A DNA stretch of 64,000 bases from Brachionus plicatilis (GCA_010279815.1 QEOQ01000226.1:823286-887285); one strand, 5' to 3'. Shown: positions 20,853 through 35,480, numbered from the stretch's first letter. Notes: generated by a model from the letters alone, not told the origin. A program made the numbers and translations.

Positions 20853-23800
20853 ATTTAAAAATAAATCTTTATTTTTTTTATCTCTTTAAGTGTTGTTATT
20901 TTTAAGAAGTGGAACATTAATTAAGAGAATTATAAAAAAAATTAACATTTTATTATATTATAACAAAAGCGAAGCTAACTTATTTTTGACTCGTTATTTT
21001 TTGAATCGCCTTCAAAGCGTTATCTTTAATCAAAAAAAAATAAACTTTTAAAAAAATTTTAATTAATTTCAAATTCTAGATAATTTATAATTTTATTTTA
21101 TCACAAATAATGACTTTGAGGGTTGATTGATAATTGAGCCATTTAATTTATATCTTTTAATTTTACAGATGACATTACCTCACATAGCTAAATAATATTT
21201 TTCCAACTAGCCCAGTAAAAAAAATGTATTAATACTTTTTTTTAAACTTTAAAAAAATAAATTTATCACCTTTCTCAGGATGCTGAACTTGGGCTTAAAG
21301 ATAAAGAGTACAAAACTTATTAATGGTTTAATTTTGACTGAAAATTTGTTCTAATTGATTGTCATACAAATGGTTTTGAGTTCTAATTTACCTTCTAAAG
21401 TCTTCTAGTAATTACGTTATTTTGTCTTGGTCAATTCATTGAAAAGATAGACAGCATTTTTTGAAATATATTCACATTTTCAAATTTTATTTTAGGCTGA
21501 AAATTTTTTGATTTTTTTTCAAATTTTTTTTAAACTTAAATTTCACTTTATGTATTAGTGAGTTTTGTTTTTAAAAAGGCTTACCTAAATTGGCTACCAG
21601 ACTAATTTAATATTTCTAGTAAAAAATTGATCGGCCGAATTATTAATGAGATTTAAAAAAAGAATTAGTTGTGTAAAAATAAGCAAAATTTACTGAGTTA
21701 GAATTCATATTTAAACTTTAAATCCTTTTATTAGAAAAAAATATTGCAAAATTTTTTATTTTCTTAAGCTTAAATTTTACCAAGTAAAATGAACAAAAAA
21801 TAAAAATTTTTAAATTTCAATAATTCTTGCTCATTTTTTTGAGCGAATCATTCACACTCACAAGTTGGATGCAAAGCATTCAAACTCACGCTTAAAATAA
21901 TTTTTTTAAATAAATTGATTACTCATAGGAAATCAATTTTTGAAGGTAAAATCAATGAAGGTAAATAAAAAATTTGGCAGATTTTTATAAGGAATGGAAT
22001 GATTTAGAGTTTGAATGAATTTTTTTCCACCATTTTGTAGTTGAAATATCTAATTATTAAAAGCATCAAATTAATCTAAACTTAATTTGAAAATCAGCCA
22101 TTATTTTTTTTTAAATAATACTGAACAAATGTCTAAATTTTATTTCTTAATTTACGATTTAGCATAAAATCTTGTACCAAAAAAACAATAAAATAATTAA
22201 ACTGATATTCTCTTAACTTAAACTAAAACATTACGAAATAATTGTTTTCAAAGTCATTTATCGTTAAAATTAAAATTTTACAATAAAATATTTTGCTACC
22301 ATAGCGAAACTACATCTAGTCTCGCTCCGCAGGTCTCCTGCTGTAGCTTATTATTATTTTTAATATTATTTTTAAAAACTATGATTTTTGCAAATTTAAC
22401 AGAAAATTCTATTAATTTTTTTTAACTGAATTTTTTGAAGAAAAACCAAAATTATTAAAACGATTTTTTTCGATAATTTTCGTAAAATTTGGTTTAATCT
22501 TCCTTTCAAGTTAAAAAGTTCTAATACTAGTTCTAATTAAATTTTTATGAAATTTTTTTAATTGAACTTTCATTCAAAATGAAGAAGCGATGCTCAAAAA
22601 TTAAAAATAAATTAAGAAAAAACTGGCAAATTTTAGTTTATTATCCAAATTCATGACAAAAAATAATAATTAATGATTTTTTGTATATTTAAGTTAAGCA
22701 TTTAATTTAACTCGTCCTGCAATACATTTTCTAACATATTTTTTATAAAAACTCTTGATCATGATCATTAATTTTTATCATTAATTTGAATTTGCGTAAA
22801 AAACATAAATCCTTTTAATTAAGTTTTTATGTTGACTAAAGAAATTTGATTAATTTTTTCTTAAAAAACAATTCGGTTGAATAAATTTTTATAATTTATT
22901 AAAAGAGAGTTTTTTCTAATTTTTACTGAAATTTCTAAAATTTTCAAATATTTCAAGAAAATTATCCCGCCATGTCATGTTTGTTTAATTATTTCCGAAA
23001 GTTTTATTAAAATCGACTTTTTTTGTTTGAGCAATTCTATAAACGCAAAACTAATTAAAAAAAATTGCACTCTTTTATTAACAGTCGTCATTTTAAGATA
23101 CCAAAATCTGAATTTAAAATGCATGCTTCTCAATACATTTAAGATTCTCCATTCAAAAATTGAAATCTTTTCAAGATTTTTATTTGAGTATAATTAAAAA
23201 TTTTCAGTTTACATGATAATTGAGAAACTTGATGCTCAAATATATTTAATCTAATAATTATTGATTTTGCAGCAGCAAGAATTAAAAATATAATCAATAT
23301 TTTAGTCAAAATTAAAAGTATTTAATTCCAAAATATATCTTTGACACAATAAATTCTGAAGTTTATTTTCACATTAAACAAATTAACCCTATTTTCGTCA
23401 AAGTGAGAATTTGAATTTTTTTTTATTTTTCGAATCAAATAACCCAGACAAATATTTGTTTATCAAATCAATTTCAATTTATTAAAAATAATTTTTCAAT
23501 TTTATTAATTTATGATTTTTAATTTCAAATTTAAAAGCAGATTATTTTGGCTTAAATAAAGGAAACAAGAAATTTGTGGCTAAAATTTTTCTAAAATAAT
23601 GAGATGTAATTTACGTCTATTTTAAATTAAAAGGTTGTGATATTAGACGTCATTTAAAAACAAGATCTTTTTAAATATCAATCTTTTATCTTTTTTAAGC
23701 AAGTGTTCACTAATTCAACAAAATATTTTTGCCTTTAGATTTTATCTTGGTACGCAAATATTTGCTCTATGATACAGAATCGAATTTTGTTTTTTTTGGT

Positions 23801-24558
23801 TTAAATTGATTTCATTGCAATAGACAAACACAATTTTGGATTTCGTGATTTAAAATTTTTAAATTCAACAGTTGACACTGAATATTATTAATTATTAGAA
23901 GTCGTGATTGAAAATCTTGCATATTTTATTATTCACAAAATAGGTAAAACTTAAAAGCTTTTTAAAAAAATTTAATTATTTTTATGAAATTTCATCTATA
24001 ATACATTATGCATTTTCTATAGTCTTAAAGGTAAGCTCAATTTAACCTATAAAGCTTTTAATTGTGTCTGTCTGTTTTAACTTTCAAATATCCAAAATTT
24101 ACTTATCTTTTAAGTCAGATTATCTTTGTCACCTAAATTAATCAAATTAATCAATTTTTTTTTAATTTTTTAAAATTAATTTTATTATTAGGATCCATGG
24201 ACTAACATAGTAATATTGGTATGAATAGAACTGAATAATTCAATTTAGGCCCCATTTACTTTTTAGATACAATTGGCAACTCTTGAATACTGGTTTTGAG
24301 TCACCTAGTAGTCTTTTATTGCATAAATTGATAATAAAATTTAATTACTTAGCCTGATTATAGTCAATTTAACTTAAAAAAAATATGGAAAAAAAATTTT
24401 TCAAAAATTTTTATTCATCAAAATAATTTTTTGCTACAAATCTAAACTTACGAGTGATGCATAAGTTATCGGATATAGTGAAACAATGAATAACTAAGTA
24501 AATAAGAGAAATAATGAGTTTTGGTTAAAAATTTTAATTAAATTTCTTAAGGCGACAA
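20853..24558. other. Gene-free AT-rich stretch
   Basis: No gene recognised over about 3.7 kb. A single GC-rich patch at 22298-22347 (around TCTAGTCTCGCTCCGCAGGT) contains a short stem CTACA..TGTAG and GCAG..CTGC; it is isolated and unexplained. Confidence 0.45.
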
Positions 24559-24929
24559 TATGAAAATAATTGGCAAAATGTTATTTATTGTACATTTTTA
24601 TATTTTTACATTTTTACATTTTTGAGAGAAGAAAAAAAAATATCAAAATCAAAAAATCTAAAAAAATTTTCATTCAAGAAAAGTAATAACAAATTCGCAA
24701 TTACTTAAAAAGGAGTTTTAGAAAAATTTAAATGTAAAAACCAAGGATAATTTTTTGAAAATCCCTTTTAATTAATTGCGAACTTATTATTACTTTTCTT
24801 GAATGAAAATTTTTTTAGATTTTTTGATTTTAAGATTTTTTTTTCTTTTCTCAAAAATGTAAAAATATAAAAATATAAAAATGTACAATAAATAACATTT
24901 TGCCAAATAATTTTGCATTTTCATATTTT
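24559..24929. repeat. Large foldback (about 145-bp arms)
   Basis: Left arm 24559-24703 and right arm 24774-24929 are inverted copies with high similarity (for example ATTCAAGAAAAGTAATAA against TTATTACTTTTCTTGAAT, and AACATTTTGCCAA), separated by about 70 bp. The minus-strand frame here (24790-25140) is an artefact of this repeat. A right-flank word, CTAATATTTTTTGGGCACA, recurs in variant form at 60490, where a smaller foldback lies, so these belong to one family. Confidence 0.75.
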
Positions 24930-27900
24930 TTAAATTTTCTAATATTTTTTGGGCACATTTCAGAAAATTTTTATTTTGGATTTTCATTAGTAGGTTTTTT
25001 TTTAATTTAAAAATATTAAATATGCATGTCATTATGAAATATTCTAAAAAAAATGCACTTTTACTTTGAACATAAGTGCAGAATCTTTGGCTCGATCTGT
25101 TTTTAGGTGCATCAACAATGTAATAAATTTTCAAAAACATTTTTCAATGCCAGTTTCTATTTACTATCAAGAAAAAAATTTCAAATTTAGCACGACTAAA
25201 AGTATTAACAAATTGAAAGGAACTTCACTTCTTTTACTAATTAAATTTTTTTAACTTAAAAAAATATAACTCGGATCAAAAATTAAAATTTATAACAAAA
25301 GAAACAATATTATTCGTAATAAAGAGTTTTAGAGCATTAATTTCATTCTATTTTTTCATCTAAAACTAAGTTTTTAAATAAATTTTTTCGTGTTTAAAGA
25401 TAAATTTTATCGATCATAAAAATTATTTTTTTTACTAATCAAAATGCAATCAAATCATTGGCATAAAAATTGGTTTTTATATCCAAGAAGTTTCTAATAT
25501 TACCTCTATCGTCTATTGAAAATGTTTCTAAGAAAGTTTAAAGGAGAAAACATGAAAAAGTTCGTCAAATTTAAAAAAAAATTAAATTAAAAAAATTATC
25601 AAAGACTTCAGTATTAAGGTAGATGATTAAAAAAATATAAAAGTTTAACTAAAAAAACAGCAAAACAAAATATGTAAAAAGCGTTTAATTTAAATAGTAA
25701 TAAGCACGAATTATTGTAAAATCATTCCGTTAAAAAATATCCTGCTTTATTTTTTAAAACGACAAAATCTAGAAAAAAGGAAAAAAAGATTAAATTCTCG
25801 AAATGATCGACTAAAGCTTAAACTATTAAATAAAACGTAATTATTTAATAGAATTAGGGCATAGATACATTTATGGGTTTAACATACTTTTTGAATCTAA
25901 AGGTTAAATATCCAAGTCTGCAAAAAAATATCTACCAATTTTGCATAATAGTATGTTAAAAATCTAAAAAGTATCTCTGCATTAATTTCATTAAGAAATA
26001 GCAATTTATTTCATATAATATTATACTTGATCTGATTTCAAGTTAGCTGAAAAAAATGCCTAATTATGAACAGTTTTCCAGAAAATTCGCATTGTAAAAA
26101 TATTCGAAAATAAAAATATTTAAAGGCTTTCAAAAGTTTTTAAAAAATCTTCTGAATTAAAAAAAATAAACAAATCACCAAAAAAATTGACTAAATTAAT
26201 GAATGAAATTGGTTAAAAGATCGAAATTTTATCTCCATTTTATATCTCTAAAACTCACTCAAATTAAAATTTTTTAGGTAAACTAGTCCTTATTACTTAA
26301 TTAAAAATTTCAATTAAATTATTATTATTTTTATTCAACTTTATGGTAGGACAATTTTAAATAAGCTAACAAAGAATGAATGAGAATTGAATTGGAAAAT
26401 TTACCTTGTCATAATTTAATGACAGAAGTAAAAAATTTTTAATGATTTGTTTTTGAACAGATCTAAAATCTATGTATTATAATTTGTATCCTTTTCTTAA
26501 AAAAAAACAAAATTATTACCGACTTGTAATATGAAACTTTCAGGGGATTATTTAAATTTAAATTTTTTTTATTGTCTATAAGTTTTAAATTCTTAATACA
26601 TGAAAATAATAATAATAATACTATAATTGAAATCAAAATTTTTAACTTTGTACTATAAGAGAAGTAATTTACTATTTCAAAATACATGGAGTAATCGTCA
26701 AGTTTTTTAATTTAAATAAATTTTTGTATTTTTAGTGAATTCTTGAGAAAAATCAAAACACTAATTAGCAGAACCCTAATTATAATTAATTATTTGGTAT
26801 AATTTAATAATAAGAATTTGGGAAAAAAATAGAAAATGAAAAATTTTGTGATTTTTTAGTTTTCTCTTTTAATTTAGAGTTTTCGTTCAAAGTTTTAATT
26901 TTTATAAAAATTTACAAATATTTGAGAAAAATAAAGAAATTTGAATTTATTTTGAAGTTTTTTTGTCTCAAGTATTAAATATTATTTTCTTGAAAATGCT
27001 TATTTTTTAATTACTCTTTACAATTCTTAAAAAAAAATTTTCAAAGAACTAATAATCAGTCAATTAGAAAAAGCCAAATTTGTTTTTTGTTTCGTGTTCT
27101 TTAAAAAAAATATTCTTTTATTTCAAAACAAATATATATTATAGATAAATAACTAAGTTTGGTCAATGAATAAAACTTTTTATTCTGTCATTTTAAAACT
27201 AAATAAATCTCCATTCTTATTTTAATTTCGATTCCTTTTCCTTTAAAATTATTTGTAGCCGATCACAGAAATTGATTTTATCAAATATTTTTCAATTACT
27301 TTTGCCAAATAATAATAATCTTATAATGAACTAAAAACTAATTAATTTTTCATTTGAGAAATTGTTGTTTTTAAAATAAAAAAATAACAAGGTCGGCATT
27401 CAAATATTATAAAAGTTATCGTTCAAAATAAACAAATATTTTTTTTTCTTTTTTTTAACAAGAGCATAATTGATCCGACAAACTGAATAACACTTTAAAG
27501 CATAGTAAGAGCTACATTAAAAATCATAAATAAAAAATCGATTTAATTAAGATATTTGTAGCCGTAAGACTATTAATTAGCTAAGAAGAATATTATTCAA
27601 TTTTCATAAGTTAAAAAATTTTTTTTTTAAATTAAAGTTGCAATGATTATCAAAAGTAAATGGAAATTTTTTTACATTATCGATTAGATTTTTTTAATTC
27701 AACAAAAAGTTTATAGTAAATTAAGTTTAGATTTATAGAATGATAAATTTCAGTCTCGATGGAATTTAAATAATTGAATAATTGCTAAAGGGAAATTAAA
27801 ATTTAACATCAAATGGGTTTAATTAATTAAATTTTAACTTCATAAAAGACAGTGAGAGTTTTTTTATTAAGTTGACTGAATTTTTTTGATAATGCGAATT

Positions 27901-30900
27901 TTCAAGAAGAATCATGAAATTTAAAAAAAAAGTAAATTAGATCTCATTTTCTGCGTTTTTTCTCTAAGCATCCAAATAATTTCAATATTATTTTCTTTTG
28001 TAAAAAAAAATTAATTCTTATTGATTTAAATCTTATTTTTAGAGATTTTAATCAGCTTTTCATTATGTATGGATTTAAAAAATTGATGTACTTATATTTT
28101 TTAATTCAAAACAGTTTATAAAAATTGTATTTACTTTTATTATAATGAGAATTTTCGCAACTAAAAAAAACACAGTTGTTGGTTTAAAGTGAGTCAAAGA
28201 AAATTATTTAGTTTTTTTAAAAAAAAAACAAAATTCTCAAAAGCTGGTTTTGGAAAAAATTGTTACATTCTCATCTTTTTAATTTTAAAATATTCTTGAA
28301 AATGATGTCTTATTCTAATTTTAAAAAATTTAAATAAACATTTTTTGTTTAGATTTAAAAAAAAACATTTACATTTTTTTTACCCAATTAAATCTACAAA
28401 CAAAATAATTGTTCACCGATTAGCATAAAAATGCTTCATAGTAAGTTTAAAAATTTTTGGAAATAAAAATACAAAAATTATTTTTTAAATTCATTATGAA
28501 TGAAAAAGTTTCCAAAACGAAAATAATAAATTTCAAGAATAGATAAAAATGAATGTTAAATAATGAATACTTTTCAGAAAATATTATCTAACAATGAGTT
28601 TATTTGCTAATTCAACTGAATACTCAAGATTTGTCAACAATTTTCTTGCTTTTTATCTAAGCTATAACTCAAAATCTTGTTATTAAAGTGTATTACTCGA
28701 TTTTTAAATTAATGGAGTTGGATTTAAAAAGAGAATAAAGCTAAAAAACTTCAACTTTTAAAGAGATTCATTAGTTATATTAAAATTTTAGACTTATAAA
28801 TTAAGATATTCTTATCATATTAAAATAAAAAATATCTTTTGTATAAAAATTTTTACTAAATCTTTTAAGATTTTTATGAATACAATTAATTAACTTGTCG
28901 AATCTTCGCTGACGATTTGGTCGACAAAACAAATTTTTTGGATGTTGATGTTTTTTTGTCATAAGAATTTACACTTTTTCCGATCGTTTGTTTGTAAAAT
29001 TTGTAACTTCTTCATTAAACTTTTAATCCTAGAATTCTGAACTAATTTTTTTTTTTGCTATATTAAACCGAAAAAACAGATTATTTTTTATAAAACTAGA
29101 AATTGAGTTTTTTAATGTTATTAGATTGTTTGCTTCACAAAGAAATTTGAATTTTTTTTATGTAATTTCATTTCAATGTTTAATAAATTTATTGATTAAT
29201 TTTGAAAACCTGAGCAATAAATTAAATTTATTTAAAATAACTATTTTTCAAATTTAAATCCCCTTTCCTGAATACTTTTTTCAATAATAAGCATGAATAA
29301 AAAATATCGTGGCTTTTTTTGTAAATAAATCTGATGATTGCTTCCTAAAGCCCTTTTGGTTAGTCTTTTTTGATTTCAAAATTATCCAAATCTAGCTCGG
29401 AACTGTTCTTCTACCAATGTTGTCAAAATCCCAATTATTTTCTACTACGAACGCAAAATTTAAAAGAGAAAAATTTAAGTAAGTAGAATCGCATTGTGAT
29501 ACTCTTATTTTATATCGTACTTGTCGATTGAATTTTAATCAAACAAAGACAGATCATTAAATGGAAATTTTCAAATTAAGAACCTGCATTACTCACAGAA
29601 TAAAATAAAGATTTCATTACAAGAGAATTATCTATATATTCTTCTATCTGTGTATCAAGTATTAGCACATTATTATTATTAGATAAAAAATATTTTTCAT
29701 TTCTTACCACTTAATTTGTATCCAAGAATATAAGCCATATTTTTTAGAACAAATTCATAATTAAAATTATAAAAATTTATTCATGTTTGTTTCATATTAT
29801 ACAAAAAAGTGAAATGCATATAACAATTTTATAAACGGGGGAATTTAACCGATTGATTCTTAAAAAAAAAAAAAAATAAAAAAGTCAAGTCAAACTAATT
29901 CATAAAAAAATAATATCTTAAATAAAGATGTTGATGATGACGAAATAATTTTTTTAAGTTGTTTTTAATAAATCAATATAAAAAAAATTCTATCTATGTT
30001 ATTTATGTCTATCGTAGAAATTCCAGTAAATTTTTTTTCTTAAATAGTTTAAATTTGGCCAGTTAAAAATTCATTAAAAATTAAACTAAAAAAATTAATT
30101 TTTTCATACTTGTAGCATTAATTTTATGAATTGAAAAAAATTTATTTTAAATTACGAGATATTATGTATTTTTAGCAATGCTCCGATTTCTAATTTGATT
30201 AATTAAATAGAATATTTTATAATGAATTTTTTTAATTCGAACAAATATGCATTTTGTTTTATAAAATTAATTTCCTACAATCTTTTTCATCTGGATCTTC
30301 TTTCGCTTCAAATCAAATCTTTTTTATTTTGATTCTAAAATTGTTTAAAAAATACCTTTATTATTTTTAAAATTTTCACGATTCAATTTAAAATAAAAAA
30401 TATTTTGTAAGTCTTTATTTATCATAAAATTACTATAATTTAGTAATTTAGTTATCTATCCAATCTTTCTGTGCACTTGACCTGAAAACACAAATAAATT
30501 AAGTGTGAAATTTTATGATCTTGCGAAGATAATTTTGATTTTAAAAAACCAACTATACTTTCAATTAAAAAATCCTATCTTAACTGTAAAATAATAAATT
30601 TAAATCAAAAGCTTATTTTACAGTCCAAAATTTTTTTTTAAGTAAAAGCAATTAAAAAAAATTTAACAAAGTCTTCTATGATAGACATAAAAAAATGCTA
30701 TTAGAGCTCAAATTTTAGTACTTAATCTTTGTTTTTACTCATCCATTTTAGTTTATTCTTTATCCGAGCTAATACTAAAAAATTTTAATGTGATCAAGAT
30801 ATTATTTTAAAAATAGATTGAATGGTACATTATTCAAATGATATGAAAACAGAGAAAGATGCCATCATTTTTCAGGTATTAACAAAAAATTATCTAAAAG

Positions 30901-31548
30901 TTAATAAACACATTTTATTAGACATAAATTAAGACTTATCGACTTTGTTATTTTAAACTTTTTAATCATTTTTTTTTCAAATTTTAATTTAATCAACAGG
31001 CTCGTGTAACTTATTTTTTAGTTTTAGTTTTTTTCTACTACACTTAACTCTAAATGGATCAAAAACGGTATACCAGTAAGAACCCTACTATAATGGGATC
31101 CTTCAAGTCCATTATTTTTATGATTTAATTTAATGATTCAATATGATGAACAACATTTTGCTTCATATTGAAATCACATTTTAAGACCATTTTCAAGTTA
31201 AGAGTATCCTTTCACCATAAGACTTGATAATTGAGTAAATGGATTATGCCATTTAGGTTGATATAGATTTTTTATAATTTAAAATTTCTCAACTAAATCA
31301 CCTCTTAAAAATTTTCCCCTAATCGAAAGTCTATTATTTGAATTATTTTTTTTAAAAAATAAAATGTCACGTTTAAAAGAAAATTCACGAATTAAGCATC
31401 AGGAGCAGTGAGATTTTTTCTTGATTTAGATAAAGGAAAAAATTCCTTTTCTGAGTCAAATTTTGGAGAGAAAATATTTTCGAATAGAATTTATTTTATT
31501 AGAATTTAAAAGTTTTAATCGCTTAGATTCTAATCAAGAACCCTATTT
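24930..31548. other. Gene-free AT-rich stretch
   Basis: About 6.6 kb in which I find no coding region, RNA gene or strong inverted repeat. A short (AAT)n tract is at 26607-26622. Open frames near 25066 and 26463 have the residue make-up of random AT-rich DNA. Confidence 0.45.
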
Positions 31549-31696
31549 GTGATATAGTTGTAACTTTGTTGAAATCACTGGAAAGTTAATTAATTTAACC
31601 ATGAGCATTTAAGTTAAAAAAGAACATAAATACATGCTCCGATAACGAGAAGGTCGGAAATATGAGCCCATGGGTACTGATGCAAACATTACAATA
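31549..31696 (+). repeat. Dispersed structured repeat, copy 2
   Basis: Second copy of the repeat at 20707-20852, same orientation, 10.8 kb away. It keeps the core and the word AACATAAATACATGCTCC; the last 40 bp diverge (TGAGCCCATGGGTACTGATG here). Confidence 0.7.
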
Positions 31697-34600
31697 TTAT
31701 AGGTATTTAATCCATAAGGTTATTTCGTTCTTGTCTTCCGCTCATTAATTTATCCAACTCATGGAACCTGTATCTGTATGAAAATTTTTGAAAAGCTTTT
31801 TTTATTAGTGCAATTAAGTAGACTTTTACCTGGTACATTAACTCAAACATTTATCACTGCAGTTCAAAATACATTCTCAACTACATTTATCCTATGACCC
31901 TCATAATTTTTAGATAATTAGCGCTAAGTCTTGTGTTGTGTTGGAGCTAAAGGAATTTTGAAAATTTTAAATAAAAGAATTTTGAGTTTTAGAATATTCA
32001 TTGGAGTATGAAGAAATAACGAAAAGTTGTTTATTTACGCTAAAGCTAAACTTAAATTAATAAAGCGCTAAAGAGAGAAAAAAATTGATGTCAAAACTTG
32101 GGTCCTTATTATCATCATAATCAAATATATAAAATTTTTGTTTAAGTTTATTTTTGATAAAATTTTTATATGAACCTAATAGAGCAAAAAATAAAATTTT
32201 TATCAATTCATTTGAAAAAATTCCTTTTTTAATTATACGAAAAAAAATGAATCCTCGGAATGCTATTTGTTTTTGAAGCCTTGCGTAAAATTTTAAAAAA
32301 TTTAAATAGAATTAAGATCATCATAATTTAAAATTCATTTAGAAATTTAAAAATTAAAATTCAAGTTTATTTATTAATTTTTTTTTCAAAAAGTAAAATC
32401 AAGCAGCAAAAAGGGAGAACTAAGTCTGCATTTTATCTTTCCAAGGCTTAGACTTTTTTTATTCAATTTTAAATGTGTCCTATGTTGATACACATATGAA
32501 TTTTACATCTGTGAATTGCTTCTAAAATTGTAGGCAAAAACAAATAGAATAAAATAATAATTTAGATTAATTTTAGATATATTAACAAAAAAGATCTGTT
32601 TGATTTTTTAGGTAATTTGGAATGATGCTTTGTATGTTTTACCATACCAATCTTTGCTCAAAAAATTAACTACAAATTCTCATATTCGAATTTACATATC
32701 AAAGTTATTTTCTAATGTTCTTACTTTTCTCAACATTAAGTACAACTCGAATGTACTTTCATTGTAATACTTTTATTTTATGGCTTCAATTTAGTGAATT
32801 TTGTTTTGAAATTTAAGCTGCTTTTGGCTTTGTTTCATCAAGATTCCATTGCTCTGGTCAGATAGAATGTTAGTAAAAACCTTTGATTCTATTTGAGTTT
32901 ATTTGAATCGAAAATAGGATGATTTTTGAATACTTTGGTTTGAACAAGTGTGATAAAGTGCAGAGTTTTTTTGAAAAAATTCTGAAACCCAGATTTATGT
33001 TTGTAAAAATTTTTAGAAAAATAAAAATTTAGTTAAATAGGTTTAGTATTTCTACTTTAAATAGATGTCTTTTTTTGTTCTTTATTGAACATTTAGAAAT
33101 AATCTTTTCTTAACAAGTGACTTTTTGGATTAAAGGATGCATATAAACCCGTCATTTTAATATTTAAATTTTCAAATGAAAATAAATATATAACCGTCAT
33201 ATGGATAATTAAATTAAATATTTTAATTAATTAAAAGTCAAATTATTAATTAAAATTTTAATCAATACTTCTCTAATCTACAACATACTCGAATCCCTAA
33301 ACCAAGGCTCCGCCCCTCATCCCGTTTAATTTTTACATTACAATCATTTTTTTTATATGTTGATTTAATTATCGATATAATGGCTTAATATTTTACCTCT
33401 TTTAAATCCAAAGGTGCCCAGTTTAACGATCTTCTATTAGAATAGGATCTAGTCCCAAAAGGCTTTCGCTCCAATGCAGTATTTATTTAAATTAAATTAA
33501 CTTTATACAATACGTAAAAAAATAAGGATCATATTATTTATTGATGATTAAAAAAAAATAACAATAATTTTTAATTTTAATAATTTTATTTTTGATTTTA
33601 ATAAAATGATAACTTTGCTTTTTTTATGTTTGTATGTATTGTAATAGTTAGGTTAAAGGGGTTCTTGCTTAGGGGTCTTAGGGGTACAGTATTTAAGATA
33701 ACTTTGGGCAAAAGATCGATGATATCTTGAGCATACAATGAAAACTGAAACCCTAAGACAAAGACTTTTTATTTATAAATGATTACGGTAGTGTGACATC
33801 AAGTGCTGATTTTTTCAAAAGTTTTCATTAAAAATAACTAGCCATTTTGATTAATTTTGATTTTTAATTGATATCAATATTTTTAATATCAACTAAATTT
33901 CAAAAATTTTACCAAAAAAAATCAATTTGAAAGATAAATTTTCAATTATTTTCCTGTCTTTTGATAATCAAAGAATTACCTGATAGCACCCAATATTAAA
34001 AAAATTTTTTTTTTTTTGATAAAAAATGCCTTTGATATTATTTAATCCTAGAATTTTTTTATCATTGTATGTTATGAGATATTTCTTATATTATCAAATG
34101 AGTTAAGGAAAAAAATTTAAATATTGGTCTTCCTGCATTTAGGGTATAAGAACCGAACCTTATTAAATAATTCTCAAAAAAAAATTATTTATGACAGTAA
34201 TCCTTCGGATTAATAAATTATTTTTCAAAATTATCAAAAAATAATCTAGGTTTTTTCTGATTAAAGGACAGAATGAAATGTCTAATAGACTTAGTTTTTA
34301 GTTTGTATTATGATTGGATTTAATTATTTTAATAACATGTTGGGACTAGTGTTTATAACCAATCTTATTATCAATATATGTTCAGATCGATTTTTAATAC
34401 AATTTAACTATTTTTTGATAAAAAAAACTAGTGTAAACCTTTATATCACCGATAACACATTTTTGATTTTTTCAACTAAAACCGTGAAAAAACCGTATCA
34501 ATATAAACAGAAAAATTTTATTATTTGTAAATGTCAATCAAAGAATTCGAAGTTATTTTTTTAACAATTTTTTTCTATCTTATTTAAAAAATTTTAAATG

Positions 34601-35320
34601 AAAAATCTTTAAAATTTTTAATTAAATTTGTATTTTTTCTTGTCTCTTTACAATACCTTTCAATTATTTTTTTTATTAAAACTTAGTTCGTAAATGGATT
34701 CTAGAATCTTTTTCATCCTCTTTCTTAGAAAAAAATTAAGGCATTTTTTGCCGAGAAATTAACTCCCGGCATAATAGTTCAAAAATTCAAGTTAAATATT
34801 ATTTATTTTTATTTGATCAAAATTTATTTCTTCTTTCTTCATAAATTATTTTGATAATTTTTTTTTCAATTAAATTTAATTCGAAATGAATATCAGTCCT
34901 TTTTTCAACTTATAGCTAAATTAAAAAAAAAAAAAAATTTTTTTTGCACCCAGCATTTCCGACAAGAAAATTCAAGTAAACAATTATTTTTTAGTTAGAT
35001 TAAAAAAAAAAACTATCAAGACTATGATCCATTGCAGACTAAATTTTAACTCAACAAAAAAATAATTAAATAAAAAGGATTGTAAAAAGAGAAGAAAAAA
35101 TTACAAAATAAAAAACAAAAATTTAATTTTTTAGCTAAATAAAAATCACAATCTATCAACTTTGTTATTCAAAACTCTGCTCGGTCTCTGAATGAGTCAT
35201 TAACCTAAATTTCCAAAGGTTTCCGCTCATAGAACCAAGACTCTAGAATCAAATTAAAACAAATCTAAATTATTTTGTAAAATTGTGAGTGAAAAAAAAA
35301 AAAAAAGAAAAATCAAGTAG
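31697..35320. other. Gene-free AT-rich stretch upstream of PACSIN
   Basis: No coding region supported. Less AT-rich patches lie at 33300-33330 (GGCTCCGCCCCTCATCCCG) and 33410-33475; neither shows a recognisable motif. The frame at 34310-34564 is low-complexity and rejected. Confidence 0.45.
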
Positions 35321-35325
35321 GGCGT

Positions 35326-35480
35326 TAATGTGTCCCGAGCGGTGATATTCGACTCTTAGCTTTACCTAAGCAAGCAGGTCTCCAAAACTAAGCAAATATT
35401 TGCTCCTTTCTCCACGAATTTCAACGTGGACTCATTTCGAGATTTCAAGTCGCTTAATGCGCCGAGCTTGTTTCATTAAT
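35326..35480. other. Structured GC-rich segment: 5' UTR exon or non-coding RNA
   Basis: A sharply less AT-rich block with three consecutive stem-loops: CTTAG/CTAAG (35354-35358 with 35366-35370), the palindrome AGCAAATATTTGCT (35391-35404) and CCACG/CGTGG (35412-35416 with 35425-35429). On the minus strand it would run into a T-rich tract (35288-35310) like a polymerase III stop. On the plus strand it lies just upstream of the PACSIN coding exon, so it may be its first, untranslated exon. I compared it by eye with U1-U6, 5S and tRNA patterns and found no convincing match. Confidence 0.4.

Noticed and set aside
24790..25140. A 116-codon minus-strand ORF
   Set aside because: It starts outside but mostly runs through the foldback repeat and low-complexity A/T sequence; no motif.
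34310..34564. An 84-codon plus-strand frame
   Set aside because: Residues are those expected of random AT-rich DNA (Ile, Phe, Asn, Lys), no motif, no composition change.
35326..35480. 5S rRNA, U5 or other snRNA, or tRNA gene
   Set aside because: Some words resemble 5S or a T-arm, but no complete conserved element could be aligned by eye; kept only as an unassigned structured segment.
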